Below, one piece after another: positions 31,501-42,078 of a DNA stretch of 64,000 nt (positions are counted from its first letter, which is position 1; the number at the start of each line of letters is the position of its first letter). This DNA comes from Elephas maximus indicus (Eukaryota > Chordata > Mammalia > Proboscidea > Elephantidae). The stretch spans positions 15,796,878 to 15,860,877 of the forward strand of contig NC_064839.1 of NCBI RefSeq assembly GCF_024166365.1. The letters are read 5' to 3'. The notes beneath the pieces are model-generated. The model was not told where the DNA came from. It did no database searches and saw only the letters and a program-made list of their open reading frames with translations. Both the position numbers and the translations under genes were made by a program.

Positions 31501-34500
31501 AGAAACAGCTGAGCACAGCGGCCTGGGGCTGGGAGCAGACTCCCTGGGTATGTGACCTCACTGGTGCCCTGCCTGCTGGACACGTTGAGGCTGCTGCAAT
31601 CAGCTCCGTACTGGCTGGAGGAAGCACCAAATTAAGATGGCCAGGAGCTTTGGATCTAATAAAACCTTCCACTCAAACGACCAGGAAATTGGAACCGAAG
31701 CTTAAAAAAAAGAAAGGAGACCCACATGACACCTCCCCTTTGTGTACCTGGGCACTGGGCATCAGACTGTGTCTCTTCTGCCCCTGATTGTCTTGGCTGC
31801 TGACATGTGAACTGGCCCGCTGGTTCTCTGGAGGACTCCCTGAGGCTGGGAGCCACTGGCAAAGGCCAGGAGAGGTCATAGCAGGAGCTGGACTCTTAAG
31901 ACCTTGCAGGTATCAGGGGATTACTTTGTGGCAGTTGTCGGTGACAACCCTCCCAACATGCTCTCCCTGGTAGCCCCAGACCCTGAGGGCATGAAAAGCA
32001 TTTGTCCTATAAGAAGCTGCTCTGCTGCCAGCTTATTCTGGATCAGACACTGAACCATGGAATGATCTAGAGCCTTCAGCCCTGAAATAAGGTAGATTGA
32101 GAACCTTCTCACCTTGGATGAATAAGACAATCTAGAAGCCAGCCAGCCCTGGAATGTGGATGAGCCTGGAATCTTCTAGACATGCAGGATGGTCTAGAAC
32201 CCTAGCCAGCCCTAACCACTAGAGAGATTTGGAACTCAGCCAGGCTCAGAATATTGCTTGCTGCGCAGAACAATAGAGTTCAACTAGAAAGGGTGGGGAG
32301 CCAGGGCTTCGCACCAGTTCAGTCACGGCTGATGAAGAAAAATCGGATTTAGTTAAACCTGAGCAATAATCAGAACAGAAAAAATTATAGGTCAAGCCTT
32401 GGAACGGGAGACTCAGAAGAGGCGTAGTGAGCCCTTTCAGGAGCCTGATACAGGACTGTGGAGCTCGACACACGTTCAAAGCAGCACCGTTTGTCACCAT
32501 CTTTGAGTGGGGCACTACTGTTTCCAACTCTGCTGGTCAAGAGATTTGGTTGCTATGCAACGTGCAGGCTGCCCTTGCTTTCTAAGAGGGAGATTTAAGT
32601 TTCTAGCAGGGCTTCGACCAGTCATTTTTCCTATTCCGGTTACCACTCCGGTTCACTGACATTTTAAGAATTTGAGTCTGTTCCAATGTCGCTTCATTGG
32701 CCTTGACTGAACCAGGAGGAACCAGTTCGAATCCCGGTGGGGAACATTCCCCAGGGAGGCTGAAACCTGGGATTTGCTGACTCACCTGCGGATGTGGCTC
32801 TTGCTCGTTCCTGCTGGTACCATATTGGCCCTGACAACTGTCCGTGGCACCTTGCACAGTCACATCTGTCTCCAAGGATGCTGGGGGTGTCCCTCCCTTT
32901 GACATCTGAATTTTCAGGCTCTGTTGAGGCCAAGTGTTGGGGCTTTGAAGGATGGACAGGCTGTGGAGTCCAACAAGGCTTTCCAGCAGGGACTGGGTCC
33001 TCAGGACCATTGTTCCCAGGCTTGGTGCCTAGGTGGTAGTTGGGGGAAGATCAAGCTCCATAGCCTTCGGCACCCTGAGAGGAGTTGCATCTGAGGTGCA
33101 CTCTAGCACTGGTTCCAGAGGCTCTGGCCCCTTCACCCCTCCCTGTGGCCTCTGACCTGCTCACACCAAGCCACTGGAACAGGAGGTGGGCCACGGCCCC
33201 AGAGAGAACAGGTGACTGCATGGCTGCTCCATACCTGGACAGGCCTTCCTGGCTGAGCAGAGGGCCATGTAGATGGGAACCCTGAGAAGGGTTTTGGGGG
33301 CTCTAAACCCTTCTGTTCCTGTTCGGGATGTACAGTGGCAGTTGGACAGGGCCTTAGGAGTGGCTGACTTGGTAGGACAGTGGAGGGGCTGCGGTGGGGA
33401 CCATCTCAGGAAGAGTCCCTGCCAGTGCAGGCAGAGAGGGAGGGAGGGGCCTTAGGCATCAGCTTGAGGCTGGGCTGGGAGTCCTCGGTCCCAGGTCAAG
33501 GCTACCTCCTCTCAGGCTTTGTAGACATGCCGCCTTGCTGGGATCTAGCTGCTGACGAGTGTGTGGACCTGCTTGCCAAAGAATGTCTGGTGGAGCTGTC
33601 CTTGGGAGATCCTGCCACCCTCCCTCCTGTCCCCAAGCCTGATTATTAGCTACCCACACCCCACTTTGGGGCTCATAACTGTCCACAGCTCAGCCTGCGT
33701 TCTGCAGAGGAAGGTAGCCAAACCAGAGCCCACTACCCTGGGCACTGGGGAGACTCCAGCCCTGGCTCTGAGGCCCAGTCTCTTTCCCAGGAGTAGATAG
33801 AGACAGGCAGCAGGGGCCCCCAAGAGCTTCCTGCAGTCCCTGGACTCGCTGTGGGAACCACTTGCCCATCAGAGCACAGGGTGCCAGGACCTGTGTCCTT
33901 TTTCATGCCCTCCAGGTGTGCTCATGCTGTGGCATGTGTGCATGTAGGCACGCACTGTGGTGCATGTGTGTGTGCTGTGCATGAGTGCATACACACTGGT
34001 GTGTGTGCCTGTGAGTGCACTGTGTGTGGTACGTGTGCAAGCACACTTGTGTGTGTGCTGTGGTGTGTGTGCGCACTGTGACTTGAGTGCACACATTTGT
34101 GCACTGAGGCACGTGTGCATGTATTCATGCACTATGGTATGTGTTTAGACACACTGGTGTGCATGTGTGTGTGCATGTGCACACACTCTGTCACCTGTGC
34201 ACATTTGTGTGCCGGCACGAATCCGTGTATGCCATCCTGTCTGCCTGCCTATTTCTATCACATGGCTCTCTGAGTGAGTGGCTGTGTTTGTTTACCTGTG
34301 ACTTTGTCAGGTCTGTATAGCTGTGTCCCAGGTTGGCTTGTATTGTCTAGTGTGTGTCTGGATGTGTGTGGGTCTGCCCGTCATTTGTGTGCTGGGGAGG
34401 GAGGGAATATATGTGTATGACCCTGTGCCGATTGCCTGGGCGTGTGTGTCTGGTGCTCATTGATGTCCCTCGGGTGGGGTGGCTGTGTGTGGCCATTTGT

Positions 34501-37500
34501 ACTCTGGTAGCTGCTTCCCGCATATTGGCTAGGTGTGTGGCTGTTGGCTGAGGTTCCGGATGGCGGATGTGACTTTTCTGGGTGGGTCTGCCTGCTGAGG
34601 GTTGTATACGAGGTCTGTGACTGACTGGTTTGTGTGGGGGGTGAGGTGGCATTGTATGTGTCTGGCTGTAGTTTTCCAGACCTGTGCTGTGTTGGCAGGC
34701 TGGTGTGAACAGCTGGGCGTGTCTACATCTGGCTGTGGCCTGTGCATGTGGACCGGCTGCCCCAGGTGTGTGCAGACCCGCGGCACAGTCCCAGGGTCAT
34801 GTGAGGCTCGTCCCCCTCCGGCAGGACAGGACTCCAGCAGTGAGGATGTAGCCGGTGGACTCAGCCCCCTCCCTCAGACGTTCCCCCTCCCGCTCTTCTC
34901 CCAGAATAAGCCGCCTTTTCAATGGCACGGAACCCATTGTCCTGGACAGCTTGAAGCAACATTATTTCATCGACCGGGATGGGGAGATCTTCCGCTACAT
35001 CCTGAGCTTCCTGCGGACGTCAAAACTGCTGCTGCCGGACGACTTCAAGGTAAGTCCGCAGCTAGCGGCCCCGCGCTGTGCATGCCATGGTATTACACAC
35101 AGGACTCTGTGACGTAATAAATGGACCCGCGGTCGTCATGGCAACCATAAAAAGTTAAAACGATGAGGCCGGGGGCTAAATCAGTTTTTCTAAACTAATT
35201 TTGTTTTCTCACATTTTTATCTTATTTATCAGTGTGTTTTAACAACTTTTTTAACAACAGTTCAGCAGCAGCAGCGGTGCTTACCCCAGTTGAATATTTG
35301 TTGTGTGTAAGGATGGTTGTGTGTCAGAGTTACAGGAGATAGAGGCTCATCAGTCTGTCCCCAGTTGGCAGTTTACAAGGGGACATGCCCTGAGCCAAAC
35401 CTAACATCCACTAGACTAAAGGCTATCCCCAAGTCTCAGGGCGAGTCCATCCAGGGCGGCTAGCTTAGTTCCTGAATCCTGCCTTGGTGGTGAGCCCCCC
35501 TCCATGGCACTGAGGTTCCAGGGAGGAAGGAGGCTCTGGCCTGGGCTGGCCTGAGTCATACCAGCAAATGTCCACCCATCTCTCTTTCCTTCCTCCCAGC
35601 ACCTACCTACCCAAAAGACCAGTGGTCCTGGGACTGTTTTGTGCTTCATCCAGCTGATTTGCTGATTGTGCCAGCAACTGTACTCAGGCTGAAAATACAG
35701 TGAAACACAAGGCTGACGTAGGTCCTGCCCCACAGCGCTCACGGTCTAGAGGGAAGACAGATGTTGAACAAATTAACACTTAGAGTTCTGTTGTGGCAAA
35801 CACGTCAGGGAACTAGAGAGTATCGTGAGAGTGAACAACAGGGAACCTGGCCCGGGTGAGTTTCTGGAGAAAATGATGTTCGTCTCAGTGGTGAAGGGAA
35901 GAACTGCAAAGAGGGTGTCGTGTGGCCAGGAGGGGAGGGCAGGAAGGGGCTGCCCTTTGGCCCTCAGGACCTTGGGGGCAGGCCCAGCATTGGCATTTTA
36001 CTCTGCACATGGTGGGAAGGTGAGTAGGGGATGACAGTCCAATTTACACACTGGAACAGACACGCTGGCTATTGTGTGGAGAGGAATACAGGCAGGGTGG
36101 GGAAGTGGACCCAGGAGACCAGTCCTGGGTAGGGCCACTTCCCCAGGCCTAGGGGGACTGTTGGAAGCTTTGGACCAGAGCAGAGGCTGAGAAGATGGAG
36201 CAGGGTGGTAGATAAGGCTTACGTTTAGGAAAAGAATGCAACGGACATGAGTGCGTGATGCTCATGGGCAAGGGGCTCTTGAAGAGGGTGTCTCCCTCTT
36301 GGGTTGAGTCCTGAGTAGCCACAGGGCCCCAGGGTGGACAAGCCTGGGGGGAGTGTGGCACCCATTCCTGTATGGAGGCGCTAGTGGGATGTCTGTCAGG
36401 TGGAGACGTTCTGGGCTGTGAGGAAGATGTGGGAGTTGTTGGCGTGCACCTGTCATTTAAACCCTCAGGGTGGCTAAGACCGGGCTGAGCAGAGGCCTAG
36501 GATGGAGCCCTGAGGAACTCTTGTTGAGAGGCAGGTGGTTCCCTGACCACTGGTAGGTCCTGGGGAAGAGTTAGGGCTTGGGCCTTCCTCAGGGTGGTCC
36601 ACAGGCTGGAGTCAGGAGGTGGAAGGGACTTAGGAGAGCCCGTGTGACAGGCCCTGCTTCTGGGGTTGTGTTTCCTGGTCTCTCCCCCAGGGGCTGTCAG
36701 GCCTACCCGTCAGACTTGTGATGGGCCCCCGGCTATGCAGGGTGGGGGCAGGTGTGAGTGGGCCTGCATTTGGCAGGGTAGGAGGCTGATGTAAGGGTCT
36801 GAGAGAGACAGTTGGTGTAAGCTCGCCCAGCCCAGGAACAGGCTGCCTGGCTTCCCCTCCCCAGATACCTCATTGCACTTGGTGCCAAGGGTCTCCTTGG
36901 GCAGGACCAGACACTTGACAGATCTTGTGTCCTTTAATCCTTACCCTCCTTCTCTGAGCTGGGCATTTATGTCCATTTTAATAGATGAGAAAACAGGTTC
37001 AGAGAGGTTCAGTAACCGAGGCTCAGAGGTCTCAGAGCTGGTAGGTGATGAAGCTGAAAATCCAGCGCAGGCAGGTGTGACCGGGGAGGACACTCTTCTG
37101 TAATGTCCTTTTTTGCCTCCTCACTGGGCCGTGAGCCTCTCCAGGGCAGGTGAGGGTGGGGCTGCCATGTGCCACCCCGGCCTCTCTCGGTGGGATTCCA
37201 TGAAGGCAACAGGTTCCCAGGCATGGGCACTGCCTCCATCTCCTCCATCCTAGCCTCCCAGTCTTCCCACAAGGCTTCTCCTGCCAGATTGGAGAGCTCA
37301 GGGGGTCTGCAGAGGTGCAGGCCAGCTGCTGCCCTCAGGTAAAGTCTAGACTTCTGCTTGCACGCATTCACCTGAGCCTCACTTTCCCCCTCTGTACGAT
37401 GGGGCCAACCACCCCAGTCCACACTGTGCCCTGGAGGTCTTGGCCCTCCTGGAGGTGGAAAGGGGGACTCCTCCCCTCGCCTACACCCAGTGTGTGTGTG

Positions 37501-39219
37501 CCTCAGGACTTCAGCCTGCTGTACGAGGAGGCGCGCTACTACCAGCTGCAGCCCATGGTGCGGGAGCTGGAGCGCTGGCAGCAGGAGCAAGAGCAGCGGC
37601 GCCGCAGCCGGGCCTGCGACTGCCTGGTGGTGCGGGTGACGCCGGACCTGGGCGAGCGGATCGCACTCAGCGGCGAGAAGGCCCTCATTGAGGAGGTCTT
37701 CCCCGAGACCGGGGACGTCATGTGCAACTCCGTCAACGCCGGCTGGAACCAGGACCCCACGCATGTCATTCGCTTCCCACTCAACGGCTATTGCCGGCTC
37801 AACTCGGTGCAGGTGAGCGCTGTGGCTGCTGCACCACCTGCCTCACCCCGTCTGCCCCCCTCACCTCACCCCATCTGCCCCACCCCACCCGCCTCGGTCC
37901 CCTCTGCCCAAAGCCCCCGGGCAGCTGAGAGAGACAGAGGGCGGCCCTGTCCCTGGAATGGCGCAGTCCTCCCGTGCCATCTTACAGAAAAGGCAACAAT
38001 ATGTTGATGCATAATTTATATCCCGCTCATAATTAAATGATGGTGCCTGGGGGTTGGACTTAAAAAAATTGATCTGTACTTTTTTTTCCTCCTCCAAAAG
38101 GATGTTCTATAAAAATGGCCCAGAGTATTTTCAACAAAGTGTGCTTCATTTGACACCCAGAGTCTGGCTCTGGATTAAAATTAAACCCAGGGAGCCAGGA
38201 GAGTGAGGACAGTGACTGAGTGGAGATGGCCTGGAGCCCCTGTCCCGACTCTGCTGGCCTGGGGGCCACGGACACACAAACAGCTGCCTGGAGTGTTTTT
38301 TGGCTGGATCTGAGAACTGGGAAGCCCCAGGGTAGAGTGGGGCCTGTTTCCTTACAGCTCTTTCCCAAACCCAAGATCAGACTCCTATCTCCAGGTTTGG
38401 GCAGAACGGACTGCCTGGGGAAAACCTGCAGCCTGTGGGTCAGAACTTGCTGAGTTGCAGGGATCAGTGGCTAGATCTTCCCCTCACAGAGGTGCACACA
38501 AACGCAGACATGGGGGTTATGCAGAAGTAGATGGAAAAAGGATGCCTCCCCTTTCCACCCCGAGATCCCTGGTGCTGACAAACCCCCAGGCCTCAAAGCA
38601 GCTGGGACTCACAGCCCAGGGAAGCAGTGGCTGCCTGGAGGCTGGGGGGCAGGGGGCTCTGTTATTGGGGCAGGCCTCAGGGTGGGAGGGGGCCTAAGAC
38701 TATGTGTCTGTAAGAGGGGGCAGGATACATGGGGGCACCCTGGAGAGGAAGCAAGGGGCCCAAAGGCTCTGCCTCCCAAGTCGAAGCTCCACACCCCTGA
38801 GGCAGCAGGTTGGGGCCTGGGTGGGGCAGCCACCCAGGTTTGGTCACTCAGGATCCCTGGCCCAGCAGGTCTGCCTATGTCCCTCCTGGCTGCTCCTGTC
38901 CTTCCTGTAGTTGCCCAACTTGTGGTTCTGCAGGGACCTTTATTGGTGAGTGAGACAGATCTTAACAAGAGAAAGTAGCTTGGAAAACTAGGCCCCACCC
39001 CCAGCCCATGCCAGGCAAACTCCGTAGCTGGGCATTACTGACCCTTCTGTTCCCCAGCAGGTCTTGGAGAGGCTGTTCCAGAAGGGGTTCAGCATGGCCG
39101 CCTCCTGTGGGGGTGGTGTGGACTCTTCCCAGTTCAGCGAGTATGTGCTGTGCCGTGAGGAGCGGCGGCCGCAGCCCACTCCCACTACCATCCGGATAAA
39201 GCAGGAGCCCTTGGACTAG
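28459..39219 (+). CDS. KCTD15: KCTD15, BTB/POZ potassium-channel tetramerisation-domain protein 15
   Basis: Spliced CDS joins 28459-28524, 29156-29331, 34905-35049, 37507-37812 and 39061-39219 (852 nt including stop). The product is 283 residues. KCTD15 is an adaptor-like BTB protein, not a channel. It binds and represses AP-2 transcription factors, restricts neural crest formation and dampens Wnt signalling; the human locus is associated with body mass index. Visible parts: N-terminal extension 1-26, a Met27 alternative start, BTB domain about 56-129 opening with [13 protein letters not shown], an E/Q/R-rich stretch 149-164, the KCTD1/15-specific C-terminal domain to residue 283, and a terminal IKQE SUMO consensus (Lys278). 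I chose KCTD15 over its paralogue KCTD1 because of the [11 protein letters not shown]-terminus, the [15 protein letters not shown] stretch and the YVLCREERR motif. All splice sites are GT-AG and all phases agree. Confidence 0.95.
28525..29155 (+). promoter_or_regulatory. KCTD15 intron 2, AT-rich structured block
   Basis: The short 631-bp intron is strikingly AT-rich and repeat-free from about 28,630 to 29,110. It holds an imperfect 44-nt palindrome (28788-28831), a hairpin GTCTC/GAGAC (28759-28774), an octamer ATGCAAAT (28990-28997) and TTAATTA (about 29002-29008). This is unlike neutral intron and is a good candidate for a conserved enhancer or structured RNA element. Confidence 0.45.
29156..29331 (+). 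CDS. KCTD15: KCTD15 exon 3: linker and start of BTB domain
   Basis: Acceptor TTTCCATTTCCAG (ending 29155), donor CCAG|GTAAGA at 29331/29332. It codes residues 23 to the first two bases of codon 81: EGGS, then Met27 (ATG at 29168, A at -3), a Ser/Pro-rich segment ([10 protein letters not shown]), and the BTB opening [24 protein letters not shown]1 starts at the residue matching Met27, which supports that Met as an alternative start. The exon ends in phase 2, completed by the A at 34905. Confidence 0.95.
29332..33899 (+). other. KCTD15: KCTD15 intron 3, main part
   Basis: Unique intronic sequence of ordinary composition. Nothing in it supports an exon, and no AfroSINE or LINE insertions are present, in sharp contrast to the intergenic flanks. 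Confidence 0.7.
33900..34790. repeat. GT-rich low-complexity region before exon 4
   Basis: Nearly 900 bp of TG/TGTG- and GTGCA-rich sequence in intron 3, ending about 115 bp upstream of the exon 4 acceptor. On the sense RNA it would be UG-rich, the class of sequence bound by TDP-43 and CELF proteins. As DNA it favours Z-form. Confidence 0.85.
34905..35049 (+). CDS. KCTD15: KCTD15 exon 4: core of the BTB domain
   Basis: Acceptor with a strong pyrimidine tract (CGCTCTTCTCCCAG, ending 34904) and donor AAG|GTAAGT at 35049/35050. It codes codon 81 (Arg) to Lys129, including [20 protein letters not shown] and the [20 protein letters not shown] segment, the BTB core helices. In the KCTD1/15 clade this domain assembles into pentamers. 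Phase 0 at the donor. Confidence 0.96.
35085..35300. promoter_or_regulatory. Candidate intronic enhancer with CRE and X-box-like sites
   Basis: Directly after the exon 4 donor. TGACGTAA (35110-35117) resembles a CRE. GTCGTCATGGCAAC (35132-35145) matches the palindromic RFX X-box GTTGCCATGGCAAC at 12 of 14 bases. The following 150 bp are AT-rich with a TTTTTAACAAC repeat. The function is inferred from motifs. Confidence 0.4.
36895..37070 (-). mobile_element. MIR SINE in KCTD15 intron 4
   Basis: Contains 'gatgagaaaacaggttcaga' and 'gaggttcagtaaccgaggct', the reverse complement of the MIR core. Confidence 0.75.
37507..37812 (+). CDS. KCTD15: KCTD15 exon 5: start of C-terminal domain
   Basis: 306 nt, 102 codons, phase 0 at both ends; donor CAG|GTGAGC at 37812/37813. 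It codes residues 130-231: [20 protein letters not shown], an E/Q/R-rich helix ending in SRACDC, then [20 protein letters not shown] and the [15 protein letters not shown] segment shared with KCTD1. GC content is high, especially at third codon positions. A long minus-strand open frame over this exon is a shadow of its composition. Confidence 0.96.
37813..39060 (+). other. KCTD15: KCTD15 intron 5
   Basis: An AT-rich stretch at 37,975-38,215 ('gcataatttatatcccgctc', 'cataattaaatgatgg', 'attaaaattaaaccc') may be regulatory. The rest is unique. The acceptor is a tandem CAGCAG (39055-39060). Confidence 0.6.
39061..39219 (+). CDS. KCTD15: KCTD15 exon 6: C-terminus and stop
   Basis: Codes residues 232-283 and TAG (39217-39219). 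It includes [20 protein letters not shown] and the terminal IRIKQEPLD. The IKQE tetrapeptide is a SUMO consensus (Lys278), and C-terminal SUMOylation has been reported for the zebrafish protein. The acceptor is CCCCAGCAG|GTC. Use of the upstream AG would insert one extra Gln. Confidence 0.95.
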   Translation, partial: VLERLFQKGFSMAASCGGGVDSSQFSEYVLCREERRPQPTPTTIRIKQEPLD

Positions 39220-40455
39220 GCCCTTCCTCAGTGCCCACCTGAGACACCCGGGGACCTGGAAACAGTGCTGAGGAGTTCTGTGTGTGAGCTCAGTGGCAAG
39301 CAAGAGACTGAGGGCCCTGAGTGTCACAGCAACAGAAGGCCAGATCTGGAGGCCAGCCCATCCAAAGAGACCACAGCAGGACTCCACTGTCTGCCCTCCT
39401 GGCCCCTGGGGCTCCCGGCCCAGGCGATGTCCCCAGGGGCGCTGGGCCGACTGAGGCGGGGTCAGCAGAGGCTCTGCCGTCCCACTCCGGAGGAGCTGCT
39501 CACCCATCTCCGCGCGTGTCTGACTCTGGTGGGTTTCCTCACGTCAGAAATGGCTTATTTTTCTACAGTATTTAAAATGGAGGTGACAGTATCTGCACAC
39601 ATCAGAGAGGCCCCCGAGGACCAATGCTTCTTTCCCTGGTGCTCAGTTCTCAGACATGCGGTGTGCCCATGCGTTGGGGGGCATCCTGGGCGCTGGGGCC
39701 CAGACCCATAATGAGCTGGGCTTTGTCATTCTTGTCCGTGTGCAGGGACAGAACGGGACGGCAGCACGGCAGGGGTGGTGGGAAGCAGGAGGGAGGAGGG
39801 TGGTGCAGGGGTGGAGCTGGATGGATCTGTAGCCACCTGAGGTTCTTCGCTTTTGCTGCCACCCGGGGCTCAGGCCCCAGCTGTTTGGGTCACCTGACCA
39901 TCTCCTAGTGCCAGGGGCTTCCAGTCCTGTGTGTGTGCTCATGCTTGGGTTCCATGTCCCGGTCCACCGGAGGGCCACACCACACTCTTACCTCAGGAAT
40001 GGGCCCCAGGGTAAAGGGGCCTGTCTGTCAGCATCATCCTTTGGGTCCCAGCTCAGGAAGCCGTCCCTAGCTCTGTTTTTCCCACATGAATTATGCACAC
40101 TGAATTTTAATTGAACTGTTGTCATGCTAGCCTGCCAATAAGGCCTGGACACAGGCTCTGGACCCCTGATCCCAATGAGGACTGGACCCCCAAGGGGTCC
40201 TGACAGACCTGCTGCCTCACCCCTGGCCTTGTCACGCGTCCCCTCATGCTGGCTTTTCCTTGGGAGGAGCAACAGGAGCGGACTGCTTGGTGGGCGGGGC
40301 ACCCCAGCAGGCACAGCCCTGTGTACAATGTCTGTAGACCTGTATATGATTCCTTTAATATTGTAAAGATGCTGATGTACAATTGTCGCGTGTTTGTGTA
40401 AACACAGTATGTTTCTCGTTCATGCCATAAATGAGGCTATAAACAAAAGACTGAG
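39220..40455 (+). other. KCTD15: KCTD15 3' UTR
   Basis: Follows the stop codon without a further splice site I would support. Short AT-rich islands that look constrained occur at about 39,543-39,600 and 40,080-40,125. The end is set by variant poly(A) signals near 40,426-40,443. There are no interspersed repeats inside. Confidence 0.7.
40426..40443 (+). terminator. Candidate KCTD15 polyadenylation signals (CATAAA and TATAAA)
   Basis: CATAAA at 40426-40431 and TATAAA at 40438-40443 are single-base variants of AATAAA. A GTGTTT/AAACAC hairpin lies just upstream (40390-40405). An earlier AATAAG at 40137-40142 could give a shorter form. No canonical AATAAA is present in this UTR. Confidence 0.5.
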
Positions 40456-40974
40456 GCTCCTGGACCAAGCAGCAGTTGATCCCCAAATTTGACAGGGAGG
40501 TTGGGGTTGAAAGTCCTGAGTTTCCTTCAGTTCAGATGGAGAAAGAGTGGGCAGTGGTAGCTGGGCCAGGGGCAGGGGTCTGAGCTAGGTGTTATTTATT
40601 GCATTCGGATGTCGCCTTTGGGCAGCAAAGGTTTGAATTCTGATTTAAGGCCTATAGGGTCGCTGTGAGTCGGGATTGACTCCATGGCAACGGGTTTGGT
40701 TTTGGTTTTTTAAACCAAATGTGAACTGGGAAAAAGCAGACAGAAGGCATCCAGGGGACTCTTGAACCCAGTCTTAAATGTTTGGGATTTTCTCTCTCAG
40801 TGTCTTTTGGATGGGGTTGCGACCTCTTTTCTGCCCCACAGTAAGGTATGAGGAGGTGGCAGGCCCTGGCTCAGGCCAGCCAGAGGGACAGAGGCTCACA
40901 GCCACCGGGCACAAAACAAGATCTCAATACATCTCTTTCCAAGGAAAGGTGTTTGAATGTTCACGTAGGCCTCC
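40456..40974. other. Intergenic, downstream of KCTD15
   Basis: Unique sequence with one AfroSINE tail fragment at 40650-40712 ('ggcctatagggtcgctgtga', then 'ggtttggttttggtttttt'). Confidence 0.6.
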
Positions 40975-41420
40975 AATTTTAATGAGCTTTTTTATTTTCC
41001 CTCAAAGCCCTTATGTTCTCACCCACAAAGACCCTTTTCCATGCCTGGTAAGGGCCACCAGCCTCAACCTGCCTCGGAGGCTGGGAGCACAGACCAGCTG
41101 CTTCCTGTCTGAGGCCACGAAGCGGACGCCACCCACTGCACAATCTAATTTGCTGGACAAACTTGCTAGGCTTCTCGTCTGCTTAGCAACGCACCTACAG
41201 TTGGCAGATTCACATTTTGGCATCTGAGGTTCACATCTGAGAGGAGGAGAAAGTGTTGTGTTTATTAGAAAGGAAGTCTTGTGAAAACAGCTCAATGCTG
41301 CGTGTGTGTATATGGATTTTTCTGGCATAATAGCCGGCACCATTCCTGATGGGTAGAGATTCTCTCGCATCTCCAAGCAGACTCTTTTTGATTAAACCAT
41401 TTCCTAAAAGAGAAGGAAAA
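40975..41420. promoter_or_regulatory. Repeat-free AT-moderate block, candidate downstream element
   Basis: Follows the 3' UTR by about 0.5 kb. It is unique sequence with TTTTTGATTAAA (about 41386-41397) and TGTTTATTAG (about 41257) type motifs, resembling TCF and forkhead cores. The call is a guess from texture. Confidence 0.3.
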
Positions 41421-41899
41421 AAAAAAAAAGTAACTCTACCTTATTGAATTACTCATTTATTTATCAGTTAAGTAAAATCAGGAGGTATGGTTTTACATAA
41501 ACTGGGGATTTCTGAATTTGTAGAGAAGATACTCTGCTCCCTCAGTAATGTTATGATTTGATTATATATAGTCTCTATAAACAATAATACATATGATCCA
41601 TTTCTTTAAAACATTTTTATGCTCCCTAGAATTAATATGTCATCTTTTGATCAAATACCGGCAGTATAGGTGTTACTTCTGCTCTTTGGAAACCTCAAAA
41701 CTTAACTATTCTTGATTATAAGCAACCGGACAGAGAGCTGTGCCAACATATCAGTTACTTTCCACAGACCTCTGCCAATGCAGGTGAGAACTTGGCAAAG
41801 CCACAGCAGATGGCTCCTGCTACCATACTGCTCACATGGGGTGCAAAGTCGGATCACAACACTGGCATCTCTTTAGTTTTTTAAAGCTACCGCTTGTCT
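41421..41899. other. AT-rich intergenic
   Basis: AT-rich unique DNA following an A run (41419-41431). No gene or recognisable repeat. Confidence 0.4.
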
Positions 41900-42078
41900 G
41901 TGCCCTGGTGGTGCAGTGGTTAATAGCTTGGCTGCTAACCAAAAGGTCCATTGTTCGAATCTACCAGGTGCTCCTTGGAAACCCTGTGGGGCAGTTCTAT
42001 TCTGTTCTGTAGGGCTGCTATGAGTTGGAATCGACTCAACAGCAGTAGGTTTTTTGTTCCTTGGTTTTTTTTTTTTTT
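41900..42078 (+). mobile_element. AfroSINE, short form
   Basis: Complete forward copy from 'gtgccctggtggtgcagtgg' to the T run ending 42078. It carries the GTTCGAATC box-B-like element of its tRNA head. Confidence 0.92.

Larger units (their letters stand above)
35050..37506 (+). other. KCTD15: KCTD15 intron 4
   Basis: The first 250 bp are AT-rich and motif-bearing (separate entry). A MIR lies at 36,895-37,070. The rest is unique sequence. The acceptor is GTGTGCCTCAG, ending 37506. Confidence 0.75.

Noticed and set aside
33851..34652. Open frames on both strands in the GT-rich tract of intron 3
   Set aside because: They are low-complexity translation of TG repeats inside an intron with clear flanking splice sites.
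37009..37764. 251-codon minus-strand open frame across KCTD15 exon 5
   Set aside because: It is an antisense shadow of a GC-rich exon with clear sense coding and splice sites.
29168..39219. Assignment to the paralogue KCTD1
   Set aside because: The BTB core is nearly shared, but the [11 protein letters not shown]-terminus, the [15 protein letters not shown] stretch and the CREERRPQP tail fit KCTD15.
42000..42078. tRNA gene
   Set aside because: GTTCGAATC-type box B sequences in the window belong to AfroSINE heads. No cloverleaf with acceptor and anticodon stems can be formed.
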